Assembly: GCA_963920635.1 (NCBI GenBank)
Contig: OY987298.1
Location: forward strand, 24,096,647-24,160,646
Source: Pseudeuparius sepicola
Lineage: Eukaryota > Arthropoda > Insecta > Coleoptera > Anthribidae
DNA: 64,000 bases
Reading direction: 5' to 3'
The notes under the pieces: model-generated
Told to the model about the DNA's origin: nothing
The model's input: only the letters and a program-made list of their open reading frames with translations
The model's database searches: none
Shown here: positions 11,703 to 21,636 of the stretch, piece after piece
Layout of the letters: the number at the start of each line of letters is the position of its first letter
How positions within the stretch are numbered: the stretch's first letter is position 1
Position numbers and translations under genes: made by a program

Positions 11703-12210
11703 AATATACTATTATTCAACTTATTTTGTACAGAGTATTTTTGGCGTGTCTGACATCGACTCTAGCAATCTCCGACCGTCAGACTAGCAAAAGGGTTACT
11801 AGTCGTTACTAGTCCTAACAGAACAAATTAGTTAAAAAATATGTCGACCATTTTGCATAATTTTATAATAGAATTCAATGGGAAAATACACTTCGTTTCA
11901 ATAACCATGCTCTAGACTAGACCATCTAGTTCTATTTAAACGTGTCCTGATTTCTCTTTTCCTTTTATAATTTAAACAAAACGCCAAAATACTCCAAAAA
12001 CACTTCCTCCATGATTATTGTATCAAGCGAAAATTGCAGCTTTACTACAATAAGTTGTTATAATGTGGACGAACTGAATTTGTAACGATTTATCTGTAAC
12101 GATTTACTTGCGCATGCAAATCGTACAATACATCGTTGCGTCTGGACCGGCCTATCATTGGAACTACCTCTTTTTGTAATGCTTAATAATTAATTCAAAC
12201 CAATCTAGAG
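11703..12210. other. Unassigned AT-rich DNA
   Basis: No coding frame or repeat structure was recognised. Confidence 0.4.
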
Positions 12211-12393
12211 GCGTTGACTGACATATTATTAAAGACTGCTCACGGCTGTCACGGCTGACACATTTTTGGCTCACCATGCGCTTTCCGGAGATAAAATACA
12301 ATGCAGAATACATTGTTAGCCATCAGAGCCATCTGTTTTCCAAGAACTAAAGCTATAGCCGTGAGACGTCTTTATAAATACGACAGTCAACGC
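12211..12393. repeat. Dispersed ~183-bp MITE, copy 2
   Basis: This is a near-identical second copy of the element at 3924-4106, with a better preserved left end (GCGTTGACTGAC) matching the right end (GACAGTCAACGC) in inverted orientation. Two copies 8 kb apart with different flanks show that the sequence is mobile. Confidence 0.8.
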
Positions 12394-13272
12394 TAGAGGT
12401 CTGAAATCTGCTACATAATAAAAATAATAATGGAAAGGAGAGCAACTTTTCTATACAAAATTTTTGAGAAATAATGCAATTTTCAGCAATTTTATTTCAA
12501 AAAATATTAAATATGACAAGTAATAAAAATCACGTGATTACTTTTCAGCATACGGCATACGTGATTGATGCGGACTGTGACTCTAATAGCATTGATTAAA
12601 AGCGTATTTTCAACCCTCAAAAATCTTTTTAGGTTCCTGTTGTTTTTGCGAGGCGGTTTTATCAGAGTGGAGATATCGTTTTGTTATTTGCAGATTGTTT
12701 TGCAACATTGTGGAAAGTTAATGTAATAAATGCGAATTAAAACAACTTTCCAAAACATTAGTTTTCGCGATATAAGAAAATCTACTCGGAGAGGGAATAT
12801 TTTCATGACGTCAAACTTACAACCCTGCTTCAACGCTATAGGCAGACAAAAATGTTTTCCTTTCTAGATTTTCCTGAACCAGCAGCTGAACCTTTTCTAT
12901 ATTTAGCATAGCATAATTCTAAGTTATTCTACATAAGATTAGTTTTAGATTTTTTCCGGTACTTATTAGAAATATCAGGAATAAGGTAAAACACTCATGG
13001 GCGTACCCAGCTTTTGGCCTAAGGGGGCGGGGAGGGAATACAGATACACACACCAATTTCTTTGCCGAATTTTTGGATATTATACCTACTTAATTAACCA
13101 GCTAAATAGATCAGAGGCAAGGGTAGCAGCATAGCCGAACGATACTTTGGCTATTGTCTAGTTTTCTTGGTTTTAAATTACTCCAACTAGCGTTTTTAAT
13201 CTGTAATAATCTGTGCCCGATCGAATTGGCCTGCACCACAGAACGCTAGACGTGCTAGGCAAAATGAACATC
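12394..13272. other. Unassigned AT-rich DNA
   Basis: No gene was recognised. A hAT-terminus-like word (catgggcgtacccagc followed by a G-rich run) occurs near 13006-13035. Confidence 0.4.
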
Positions 13273-13282
13273 GCCTCCGGTA

Positions 13283-13354
13283 GCCGTGATCGTCTAGTGG
13301 TTAGGACCCTACGTTGTGGCCGTAGTAACCCAGGTTCGAATCCTGGTCACGGCA
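13283..13354 (+). tRNA. tRNA-His (anticodon GTG)
   Basis: A full cloverleaf can be drawn. The acceptor stem is GCCGTGA/TCACGGC with discriminator A at 13354. The D arm is GTCT-agtggtta-GGAC. The anticodon stem is CTACG/CGTAG with loop TTGTGGC and anticodon GTG at 13316-13318. The T arm is CCAGG-TTCGAAT-CCTGG. No intron is present. A73 is normal for eukaryotic tRNA-His. Intact stems and a downstream T run support a working gene. The frame that overlaps it (13213-13437) is incidental. Confidence 0.95.
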
Positions 13355-13382
13355 ATGTTGTGAGCATTGTCACGGTGGAGGC

Positions 13383-13387
13383 TTTTT
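13383..13387 (+). terminator. RNA polymerase III T-run terminator for tRNA-His
   Basis: Five T residues lie 28 bp after the tRNA 3' end. Just before them, GGAGGC (13377-13382) is the reverse complement of GCCTCC in the 5' leader (13273-13278), so the pre-tRNA leader and trailer may pair. Confidence 0.7.
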
Positions 13388-13711
13388 ATTTTTTGTTATT
13401 TCGTAACGTGATATCGGGCAGCAGTCAACTACTTTGAATACCTACTGCGACAAGAACACAAGTGTGTTTTTGATGTTCTTTTTTAGTTATTAGGTTTTCA
13501 AAAAACCAAATGCACTAAACAGTATAGTACATTGGGCATATTTTGACAAGAAATCAGCCAAATCGCTTGCACAAACAAGGCACATTAAGCATGCTATTTG
13601 AATGCCACAGGTATAGTATTTCTAAAGTCACTTGAAACAGCATAAAAAAACTCTAATTGGCGTCACAAAAAGAATATAGAACATTAGCGTCACGCAGTTT
13701 TAAAAAATGTA

Positions 13712-13912
13712 CAGGGTGGTTCATTATAAATTGACACCGACACCCCCTTACCTTGTGAGTTTTTGAGGTTAGAAAAAAAATTTTTTTACAAAAGTTTTAG
13801 ATACCAATACAAAGTTTTTTGTGACCGTGTACAGTGTGTTCTAGAAAGCCGTGGCAGACATAACTTATGTTTTTTTTTAAATGGAACACCCTATATATTT
13901 TTGCATTTTTGA
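13712..13912. repeat. Isolated arm of a CAGGGTGG-ended element
   Basis: It begins CAGGGTGGTTCATTATAAAT after TA. About 148 bp of it (13765-13912) recur in direct orientation at 14248-14400 and in inverted orientation at about 15200-15370. It is a partial copy of the element described at 14235-15381. Confidence 0.7.
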
Positions 13913-14234
13913 ATTATGCTCAGGGTGTCTACCAACCTGGAAAACCTGGAAAGCCTGGAAATGTCAGGGAATTATTTTTGGTCAGGGAAATCAGGGAAAA
14001 GTCAGAGAAATCTATCAAATAACCTGGAAATTTGTGGTTTAATAGATGTTAAAATAGAAAATCTTTAATTCTTACAAAAACTAATCAAAATTATATCATA
14101 TTCATTTTGATTCTACTCCACGGAGATCACATTATGTTATTTATTTATATGTGATCCCTGTGCTTCTACTATACTCCAAAGATAATCTAACTAAATAAGA
14201 TTTTACGAAGCTATTTATTTTTGTTTTGAAGGTG

Positions 14235-15381
14235 TGTATAGTATATAGTTTTTAAGGTTAGAAAAAATTTTTTTTTACAAAAGTTATAGATGCTAATACA
14301 AAGTTTTTTGTGACACTATTGGACCTTATACAGTGTGTTCTAGAAAGCCGTGGCAGTCATAACTTATGTTTCTTTAAATGGAACATCTTGTATATTTTTG
14401 TTATATGTTCGCTCCAACCGTTCGTTCAGAACTAAGCCTTTTTTGAGGGATTACTCCTTGGGTCATAGGCTGCCATGAAAGACAAATGCCAAATTATAGT
14501 AATAGCTGACAGTTTGCAAGTATATTCATGCTTTGGAAAACAAAATGGGCTCTTTTAAGATTTCAGGGAAAATGAAGGAGGGAAATTGAGAGAAATAAGA
14601 AATTTTAAATAGTAACATTCGTCAAATTTATTGTTTTTAATTTAATTTTTATTGAAAACGACAATGACATTTACAAAAAGGATATATTTTTATATGTTTT
14701 TGTGGGGTTATTTAAAAAACAGAATTTATTATGACAGGCCGAAAAATGTAGAAACACTGAAAGGTAGAATTCGGGAAGAAATCCACATATTAAATACTGA
14801 ACACAGCAATTTTATTGTTGCCCCAATAAACAGAAACTTAGTAGCAAATATCAATAAATTCATACGTATATCCTTTTTCTAAATGTTATTGTCGTTTTCA
14901 ATAAAAATTAAATTTCGAACAATAAATCCAACGAAGTTTATTAACTATGTCACTTACTATTTAAAATTTCTCATTTCTCTCAATTTCCATTCTTAATTTT
15001 CTCTGAAAACTTAAAATAGCCCATTTTGTTTTCCAAAGCGTGAATATACTTGCAAACTGTCAATAATTGTTACTATAAATTGGCCTTTGTCTTCCATGGC
15101 AACCTATGACCCAAGGAGTAATCCCTCACAAAAAACGCTGTTCTGAATGAACGCTTGGAGCGAACATATAACATATATGCTTCATTGGAATCGGAAAAAT
15201 GCGTAGAAAATATACAAGGCGTTCCAAAAACAAAAGTTATGTTTGCCACGGCTTTCCAGAACCCACTGTATAAGGTCCAATAGCGTCACAAAAAACGTTG
15301 TATTAGTATCTAAAACTTTTGTAACAACTTTTTTTCTAACCTCAGACACTAGCAAGTTAAGGGGGGTGTCAATTTATACTG
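14235..15381. repeat. Foldback element carrying a DDE transposase tail
   Basis: The left arm (from about 14235, outer end eroded) and right arm (to 15381, then TA) are inverted copies that share the tctagaaagccgtggcag region and flank a short coding remnant. Further inward, gcctgaaaagtctaaaat-type sequence pairs on both sides (about 14540-14640 and 14900-15010). It is a deletion derivative of a Tc1/mariner-type element. Confidence 0.65.
14652..14882 (+). pseudogene. C-terminal fragment of a Tc1/mariner-type DDE transposase
   Basis: The readable piece contains FYMFLWGYLKNRIYYDRPKN. It corresponds to the FLWG-HLKNKVYKNRP segment of the transposase remnant at 28035-29088. In insect transposases of this group that segment directly follows the third catalytic acidic residue. 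Only the last ~70 codons remain, flanked by the element's inverted arms. It has no function of its own. Confidence 0.6.
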
Positions 15382-15914
15382 TACTTTATTAACCTCGTTA
15401 GCAACAGTTTCTGCCAAAAAGTTGAAATTCCAAGCCACTTTATAACTTTCTTCGAAAACATAATAGGACATAATTTGCACATTTATTTAATTAATGTCAG
15501 ATGACATCACTAAAACTAATAGTCCGTAGTCCGCTTTTGAATTTTTTTGTTAGTAAGCACGATCGTTCAGAGTAATTTCATCCTAGGGGATCTGTTGACT
15601 CTTCCATTTTATTTAAATTCGCATATTTATCTCAGTAGGTAGGTATTAGTCAGGGAATTTTTTGCCTTTTGGTCAGGGAAAACCTGGAAAAGTCAGGGAA
15701 TTTTAAAAACTCAATTTGGTAGACACCCTGTCATCAAGGCAATTAAAATGACATAAAACTTTGTGGCATTATCTTTTTCCGTTTTTGAAAAATTCCGTAT
15801 TCAAATTTTATACTAAATTTATTTAACTCGAATTTGTGGATCTCGTGATAAAGATAGACGATAAATGTAATAACGAAAAATATTTGTTTTAAACAAGACA
15901 GTAACATACCTAGT

Positions 15915-16050
15915 GATTTTCGTTGGGAATACCATTGATCACTGCGCCTGCAGAATGGCAGGACGTGTCCCAACAAAGATTGTAATATCTTTGTCGTTAC
16001 GTTGGTGAAGGAGAAAACTTTAATCTGCAATGGTATTCCCAACGAAAATC
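15915..16050. repeat. Inverted repeat with perfect 23-bp arms
   Basis: The arms at 15915-15937 and 16028-16050 are exact reverse complements (core TTTTCGTTGGGAATACCATT) around 90 bp. It is probably a small MITE; no target duplication was identified. Confidence 0.75.
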
Positions 16051-16903
16051 GAGAAGCAACAGTGTGATTCAATGCCGGTAGGGGTATTTGCCCTCGGAGT
16101 AGTTATTTCTGTTGTTTCTATCTTTTGAAATGAATAGTTAAGCTTAAATTTTGTAATTTACAACAGAGAAGTTTTTTCTACTATTTAAGTTTTGAAAAAC
16201 AATGCGGAAAATATTCGATTTAAAAAATACACAATCCGAGACGTTCAAGGTCTGATAACAAGAGCACTGTTATTAAGAAAAGTTCACGCGAGCTGTTAAA
16301 GATATTTTGTAAACACTGGAAAAATTTTGAGTGTTGGAATTTGCAGAGTATAGGTACCTCAAACCATTCATTTCAGGAAGATACACAAAACCATCTCTGT
16401 TAAAGTAGTGGCAGTCGACAAGTCGACGCTTTTACATCGGCCAAATAGTTATATTATTACTTAAAAGTAAAAAGATAAGTAGGTATAGGTATGCAAATAG
16501 ATTAATCTGTACAGATTTGCGACTGAAATTTATAAACTTAAAGATAGAACGGTGGACCTAACCTTGAATGGTTAATGAAAGTTGAAGAATATTATTTCAG
16601 TATGAAACTAACAGTTAAAAATTAATAATAACGATGAAAAAATTAAAAATGATCAACGATCTTGACTGATTGACTGAATTATTTAGACTAAATGAATTGA
16701 ATTGAACTAAATTTGATGATAACTGTCGTCTGTCAGTGAAACTAATTTTATGACTATTTTTTATAAGTTGGCCGCGCTTTTGTCGAAGTGATGTAGGTGC
16801 GCAGAAGAGTTTGATTTTTGTTCTCCTAGTTGGCATATCGTTATCTGTGTATCGTGCCTCGTTTGAATTTTATGCGCATGTTAAAATGGGTAGGTACCTT
16901 CAT
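16051..16903. other. Unassigned AT-rich DNA
   Basis: No gene or repeat structure was recognised. Minus-strand frames of about 70-90 codons lack domains. Confidence 0.4.
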
Positions 16904-16911
16904 ATGGGGAA

Positions 16912-17670
16912 CACGGGCGTAGCCAGGATTTAGTTTTTGGGGGGGGGGGGGGTTTAGTTTGAGAAGTAAATAAAACAACAAAAATATACTTATATGAAAT
17001 TTAATATCTATATATCCATCCGAAAAACTACGACATATATTTATAAAGTTCTTAACTTTAAATGAAATGGATAAATTAATTTCGTTCCTCTGCGCTAAAT
17101 CTAAAACCATTAAAGAAGAAATCTTCGGCTTTTTCTTTTAAATATATCTACTACTTAATCTGCATGAATTTCTGTTCCATAGTGAATGTTCATTAGAGCC
17201 AAACCATTAAGTCTGTTTTCACTTGTAGTGTTTCGTAAATAGTTTTTCAGTCTCCTTAGGCTCGAGAAAGACCTCTCTGGGGTAGCAGTGGATACAGGAA
17301 TGGTAGCCAAGATTTGTAGTAATGTGTAAATATTAGGATAAAGGTTTTTATCGCACATATCTAGGCATTCCAAACTAGATTTCGGGGTAGGCAGTCTTCT
17401 TATCAGCATGCAAGGTAGCTGAAGCTTTGATAGCTAAATCCAAATTTGTTTCTTTATTAGAAACCCCTTGACCTTGACTACACCATTTTTTCCAGTAGTC
17501 CATACCTTTAGGTTTACCACCCTTCCTTTTTTTCCCCTCCATTTTTCGACAGTAATAATGATTCACGTCTCTATCCTTAACAAGGATACATAATATTAGG
17601 TAATATTTTGCTTATTTCGGGGGGGGGGGGGGTTTGAACCCCCGAAACCCCCCCCTTGGCTACGCCCGTG
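16912..17670 (-). mobile_element. Internally deleted hAT transposon
   Basis: The terminal inverted repeats begin CACGGGCGTAGCCAGG at the left and end CCTTGGCTACGCCCGTG at the right. The exact 8-bp duplication ATGGGGAA lies at 16904-16911 and 17671-17678. Both ends carry long G/C runs next to the termini (about 16939-16952 and 17620-17632). An 8-bp target duplication is diagnostic of hAT. At 759 bp the element is far shorter than an autonomous hAT and keeps only the end of its transposase. Confidence 0.9.
17109..17566 (-). pseudogene. hAT transposase C-terminal remnant (dimerisation domain)
   Basis: Two overlapping frames on the minus strand are involved. The downstream one (17409-17155) contains STATPERSFSSLRRLKNYLR, the hallmark of the hAT C-terminal dimerisation region, followed by NRLNGLALMNIH. 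A stop interrupts the tail (after TEIHAD), and readable residues continue to about 17109. The upstream frame (17566-17375) has a basic stretch and a YWKKWCSQG segment as in ZMYM/TTF-type hAT proteins. The RNase H-like catalytic core is missing, so this is a dead remnant. Confidence 0.8.
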
Positions 17671-17678
17671 ATGGGGAA

Positions 17679-17955
17679 CCCTGTATTTTCAAATTTATCA
17701 ATATAGCAATAGTGCACTGCCGTCCGTCGATCGCGCAACACCACCAATCCCTATAGAGGCTTACGGCATTACGGCGTCCTCCCTGAAGACGCCGCCGCCG
17801 CCAGAGCTGTGGGCCCCCTCGGGAGCGACCCCCGGCTCTTAATAGGCCATCAGTCAAACGCCTAATCTCGCCACTATTTCACCGCTAATCGCGCCCCCAT
17901 CGATTTCCTGTCCCCAGCGTTTTTGATACAGTGCGCGGCGGTGAAAAGGTCCCGT
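17679..17955. other. GC-rich, repeat-free island
   Basis: The stretch includes gacgccgccgccgccag, gggagcgacccccggctc and gctaatcgcgcccccatcg. It is much GC-richer than its surroundings and does not match other repeats here. No convincing coding frame was found. Possible host regulatory DNA. Confidence 0.35.
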
Positions 17956-17968
17956 ATGTTTTAATTTT

Positions 17969-18003
<35 letters not shown>

Positions 18004-18274
18004 ATGTAAGATTAGCGAGTGTAAATGTAACAATTACAAGAAAAGGTGATAATTGTTACATTTACACTCGCTAATCTTACATCCTTATTGTCATTGTATC
18101 TTGGGTTATGAAGATTTCCACGCAGGTCGCTTTAGCAGCCTCCGTGGCGATGTTAGTACAAGCCCCAAAATAGGGGATGTGCTGACTGAAGCTGCAAATG
18201 TGCTGTTGGCTCCTGCCTGGACTTCATTTGTTGCTTCCCAAATCATGCCTATCTTTTGATTTGGTTAATGTTAC

Positions 18275-18319
18275 ACCGTACTGATGATTGCCAAATAGCA
18301 TGAAACACGTGTATGCGGT
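18275..18319 (+). ncRNA. Type I hammerhead ribozyme, copy 1
   Basis: Core box CTGATGA lies at 18281-18287 and GAA at 18302-18304. Stem I is ACCGTA (18275-18280) with TGCGGT (18314-18319), including one G/U pair. Stem II is TGC-caaata-GCA. Stem III is ACAC/GTGT (18305-18312), self-complementary with no loop. The cleavage triplet is GUA, with the predicted cut after A18313. A loopless stem III is known from tandem-repeat hammerheads that act as dimers. Confidence 0.85.
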
Positions 18320-18371
18320 TACTAGTTTTTTCTTTTTGTTAACTTTGAGTGTTTGCCCATTATCACCTTTT

Positions 18372-18407
<36 letters not shown>

Positions 18408-18510
18408 AGAAAAGGTGATAATGGGCAAACACTCAAAGTTAACTGCTCCTGCCTGGACTTCATTTGTTGCTTCCCAAATCATGCCTATCTTTTGATTTGG
18501 TTAATGTTAC

Positions 18511-18555
18511 ACCGTACTGATGATTGCCAAATAGCATGAAACACGTGTATGCGGT
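18511..18555 (+). ncRNA. Type I hammerhead ribozyme, copy 2
   Basis: Sequence across the core and all three stems is identical to copy 1. CTGATGA is at 18517-18523, and the predicted cut follows A18549. Confidence 0.85.
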
Positions 18556-18836
18556 TACTAGTTTTTTATTTTTGTTAACTTTGAGTGTTTGCCCATTATC
18601 ACCTTTTCTTGTAATTATTACATTTACACTCGCTAATCTTACATCCTTATTGTCATTGTATCTTGGGTTATGAAGATTTCCACGCAGGTCGCTTTAGCAG
18701 CCTCCGTGGCGATGTTAGTACAAGCCCCAAAATAGGGGATGTGCTGACTGAAGCTGCAAATGTGCTGTTGGCTCCTGCCTGGACTTCATTTGTTGCTTCC
18801 CAAATCATGCCTATCTTTTGATTTGGTTAATGTTAC

Positions 18837-18881
18837 ACCGTACTGATGATTGCCAAATAGCATGAAACACGTGTATGCGGT
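18837..18881 (+). ncRNA. Type I hammerhead ribozyme, copy 3
   Basis: CTGATGA is at 18843-18849. The predicted cut follows A18875, so cleavage here and at copy 2 would release a 326-nt monomer (18550-18875). Confidence 0.85.
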
Positions 18882-18984
18882 TACTAGTTTTTTATTTTTG
18901 TTAACTTTGAGTGTTTGCCCATTATCACCTTTTCTTGTAATTATTACATTTACACTCGCTAATCTTACATCCTTATATATATAT

Positions 18985-19339
18985 ACATATATTTGACCTT
19001 AACATTATTTTCTCTAATTTATTTTTCATGGATAAAAAAACCTAAACCAAAAAAAAAATAATCCATAAGGTATAAGATCTTCACCTTTGCACCTTTATAA
19101 TTTACACCTACCAAATTATTTTAATGACAATTTCATTCAATGTCAAAAATTTTGATCATAAATATCATCTGCCATGTTTAATTTTATATCGAGACCATTT
19201 ACAACCACTATACTACGTATCTATTAGGAACTCATATTCTGTAAGTACCAACAACAGTAGTATTTATTGTACAATTATTCTGATATATTAACAACTGATA
19301 TTCAATTATAATTCATAGCCACGAATATTGTTATAATTT
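18985..19339. other. AT-rich spacer between the two retrozyme arrays
   Basis: About 355 bp of AT-rich DNA flanked by (TA)n on both sides. No gene was recognised. Confidence 0.5.
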
Positions 19340-19451
19340 TATATATATATATATATATAAGGATGTAAGATTAGCGAGTGTAAATGTAACAATTACAAGA
19401 AAAGGTGATAATGGGCAAGCACTCAAAGTTAACAAAAAGAAAAAACTAGTA

Positions 19452-19496
19452 ACCGCATACACGTGTTTCATGCTATTTGGCAATCATCAGTACGGT
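19452..19496 (-). ncRNA. Type I hammerhead ribozyme, copy 4
   Basis: All core and stem bases equal those of copy 1, read on the minus strand. The predicted cut lies between 19458 and 19457. Confidence 0.85.
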
Positions 19497-19777
19497 GTAA
19501 CATTAACCAAATCAAAAGATAGGCATGATTTGGGAAGCAACAAATGAAGTCCAGACAGGAGCCAACAGCACATTTGCAGCTTCAGTCAGCACATCCCCTA
19601 TTTTGGAGCTTGTACTAACATCGCCACGGAGGCTGCTAAAGCGACCTGCGTGGAAATCTTCATAACCCAAGATACAAGGACAATAAGGATGTAAGATTAG
19701 CGAGTGTAAATGTAACAATTACAAGAAAAGGTGATAATGGGCAAGCACTCAAAGTTAACAAAAAGAAAAAACTAGTA

Positions 19778-19822
19778 ACCGCATACACGTGTTTCATGCT
19801 ATTTGGCAATCATCAGTACGGT
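19778..19822 (-). ncRNA. Type I hammerhead ribozyme, copy 5
   Basis: Intact core on the minus strand. The predicted cut lies between 19784 and 19783, 326 nt from copy 4. Confidence 0.85.
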
Positions 19823-20103
19823 GTAACATTAACCAAATCAAAAGATAGGCATGATTTGGGAAGCAACAAATGAAGTCCAGACAGGAGCCAACAGCACATT
19901 TGCAGCTTCAGTCAGCACATCCCCTATTTTGGAGCTTGTACTAACATCGCCACGGAGGCTGCTAAAGCGACCTGCGTGGAAATCTTCATAACCCAAGATA
20001 CAAGGACAATAAGGATGTAAGATTAGCGAGTGTAAATGTAACAATTACAAGAAAAGGTGATAATGGGCAAGCACTCAAAGTTAACAAAAAGAAAAAACTA
20101 GTA

Positions 20104-20148
20104 ACCGCATACACGTGTTTCATGCTATTTGGCAATCATCAGTACGGT
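20104..20148 (-). ncRNA. Type I hammerhead ribozyme, copy 6
   Basis: Intact core on the minus strand, with the predicted cut between 20110 and 20109. Sequence upstream of it on the minus strand is joined by deletion to a downstream part of the unit, so no full monomer exists on that side. Confidence 0.8.
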
Positions 20149-20257
20149 GTAACAGCACATTTGCAGCTTCAGTCAGCACATCCCCTATTTTGGAGCTTGT
20201 ACTAACATATATATATATATATATATCAGCATATATATATATATATATCAGCAGCTG

Positions 20258-20300
<43 letters not shown>

Positions 20301-20305
20301 CAGGG

Positions 20306-20938
20306 ATATATATCAATATACAACCATAGATCTTTGGCTGAAGTTTCTGAAATTGGTTATAGATAATTTCTAGAACATTATTTGTATCGTAATCTATCGT
20401 TGGGGCATCTGTTATCCAAGTTTTATTAAAATTCCTCTAAACTAATCAGTTGAAAAATACTCGGCATTAGCGATATAACACAATACTTAGTATGCATACA
20501 GCGTGTAACCGAATACGTGTCAAGATAAATGGAAATTACAAACAATTTTCAAGCTAGATTATAATAATTCTAGGAATCACTTGGTCTCAAACCGAGATGC
20601 CAATGGATCATGTCGATTAACAAAATATATAAAAAGGTTTTTTGAGGTTAGTTAAAAAAACGGTGATACCACCCTTGTATTCTAAAGTACTTGAATATTT
20701 TATTTATTAATGTTTTAAACTAATAGATTGGCCCAAGTAACCAATAATTGCGAAGAACTCTTTCTACTTTTAGTGTCTTGCAAAAATTGCCCTATCTATG
20801 AAAAATACTTAATGTTTGTCTCAAAAATTGAGATCCTAGGTGGGTGTATCTTTTTATTATAAACTGTCCCGAAATTAGCCTGCCATAATTTACCAACGCG
20901 TCCTGAGTTCTGACACCCAAAAAATTGAAAATAAAAAA
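20306..20938. other. Unassigned AT-rich DNA
   Basis: No gene or repeat structure was recognised. Confidence 0.4.
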
Positions 20939-21280
20939 AACCTCTTAAAACAAGCTTTTATTTAAGCCATGTACTAACGAATAAAATAAGTTTAGGTTTT
21001 CGTTAAGATAATCCAATTCCAAAATGCGACAAGTTTTTGCAAATTGAAAAGCTTGTCGCGCGAAATGTTGATGAAGTAGGTACCAATTAATTTTATTGCA
21101 CAATGATTGGTTGATAAGCAAGTACCTATTTGCCAAAGTATGTATTTTTTTCTTTACAATTCTCGCTTTTCAATTTGCAAAAAGTTGTCGCAATTTGCAA
21201 TTGAATTATCTTAACGAAAACCTAAACTTATTTTATTCGTTTTAGTACATGGCTTAAATAAAAGCTTGTTTTTAAAAAGG
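20939..21280. repeat. MITE with ~120-bp inverted repeats
   Basis: The arms (about 20939-21062 and 21160-21280) include caagcttttatttaagccat, aacgaataaaataagtttag and, in the inner part, tttgcaaattgaaaagc, each matched in inverted form. The ~95-bp loop is non-coding. Confidence 0.8.
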
Positions 21281-21319
21281 TATCTATTATTCCCATGTCA
21301 GGAGAGTGGTAAAGAAATT

Positions 21320-21570
21320 TAGTCCGCCATCTTTGGGCGGCCGCCATATTGGATTTCGTATGTCATTCACCTTATTGTTTTCTACCCGACGAGCCCTTTC
21401 ATTTGCTACCCATGTTGGGTATCAAATAGGTAATCCGCCATCTTGGAGCGGCGGTCATATTGAATTTAATGTGGTCACTAACTCTATCGTTTTCTACTCT
21501 TCAAGCCCTTTCTATTGATACCCATATTAAGGGGGTTGACAAAAAATACATTACCCGCCATCTTAGAGTC
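21320..21570. repeat. Degenerate tandem repeat with CCGCCATCTT words
   Basis: The words ccgccatctt at about 21327, 21437 and 21554 head three diverged ~110-120-bp units. The units also share ttttctac and gccctttc-attg segments and gatacccat-type words. No coding function is apparent; the two frames across it (21306-21518, 21460-21657) are incidental. Confidence 0.5.
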
Positions 21571-21585
21571 CCTGAATTTGAGTGT

Positions 21586-21636
21586 ACACACCCCACACCT
21601 GACTACTATAATATAATCTGGTGTCAGGAATGGGGT
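21586..21636. repeat. Small CCCCACACCTGAC palindrome
   Basis: ccccacacctgac at the left and gtgtcaggaatgggg at the right pair imperfectly. A better preserved relative lies at 41966-42018, so this is a dispersed mini-element. Confidence 0.55.

Larger units (their letters stand above)
13922..15733. repeat. Element ending CAGGGTGTCTACCAA, interrupted
   Basis: The termini CAGGGTGTCTACCAA at the left and TTGGTAGACACCCTG at the right are exact inverted repeats. Inside both ends, in the same plus-strand orientation, are clustered words of the type acctggaaaa and gtcagggaatttt. These look like subterminal binding-site arrays. The interior is occupied by another element (14235-15381). The superfamily is not certain, and no transposase of its own was found. 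Confidence 0.6.
17974..18984 (+). mobile_element. Retrozyme array, plus orientation (326-bp units)
   Basis: The array is bounded on both sides by (TA)n. Hammerhead cores lie at 18281, 18517 and 18843; the last two are exactly 326 bp apart, and the first interval is shortened to 236 by a deletion. It begins with a 50-bp piece in the opposite orientation (18001-18051), giving an 88-bp palindrome at the junction. A second snapback occurs across (TA)n at 18376-18405. Monomers have further self-complementary blocks, for example CCACG...CGTGG and CCCC-aaaata-GGGG. Known animal retrozymes are non-autonomous retroelements of ~300-bp tandem units with type I hammerheads; the assignment is by that resemblance. 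Confidence 0.8.
19340..20305 (-). mobile_element. Retrozyme array, minus orientation (326-bp units)
   Basis: Three units are read on the minus strand, with hammerhead boxes (TCATCAG on plus) at 19484-19490, 19810-19816 and 20136-20142, exactly 326 bp apart. It starts at (TA)n followed by aggatgtaag, the same junction seen at the plus array, and ends in long (TA)n tracts (20206-20305). The third unit has an internal deletion just after the ribozyme. Units in this array share substitutions that distinguish them from the plus array, which suggests amplification within the array. Confidence 0.8.

Noticed and set aside
13213..13437. Protein-coding frame
   Set aside because: It overlaps the tRNA-His gene and has no domain.
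18053..20044. Repeated 68-codon frames of nearly identical sequence
   Set aside because: They sit inside the 326-bp ribozyme-bearing units, run through the monomer without a recognisable domain, and are explained by repetition of the unit itself.
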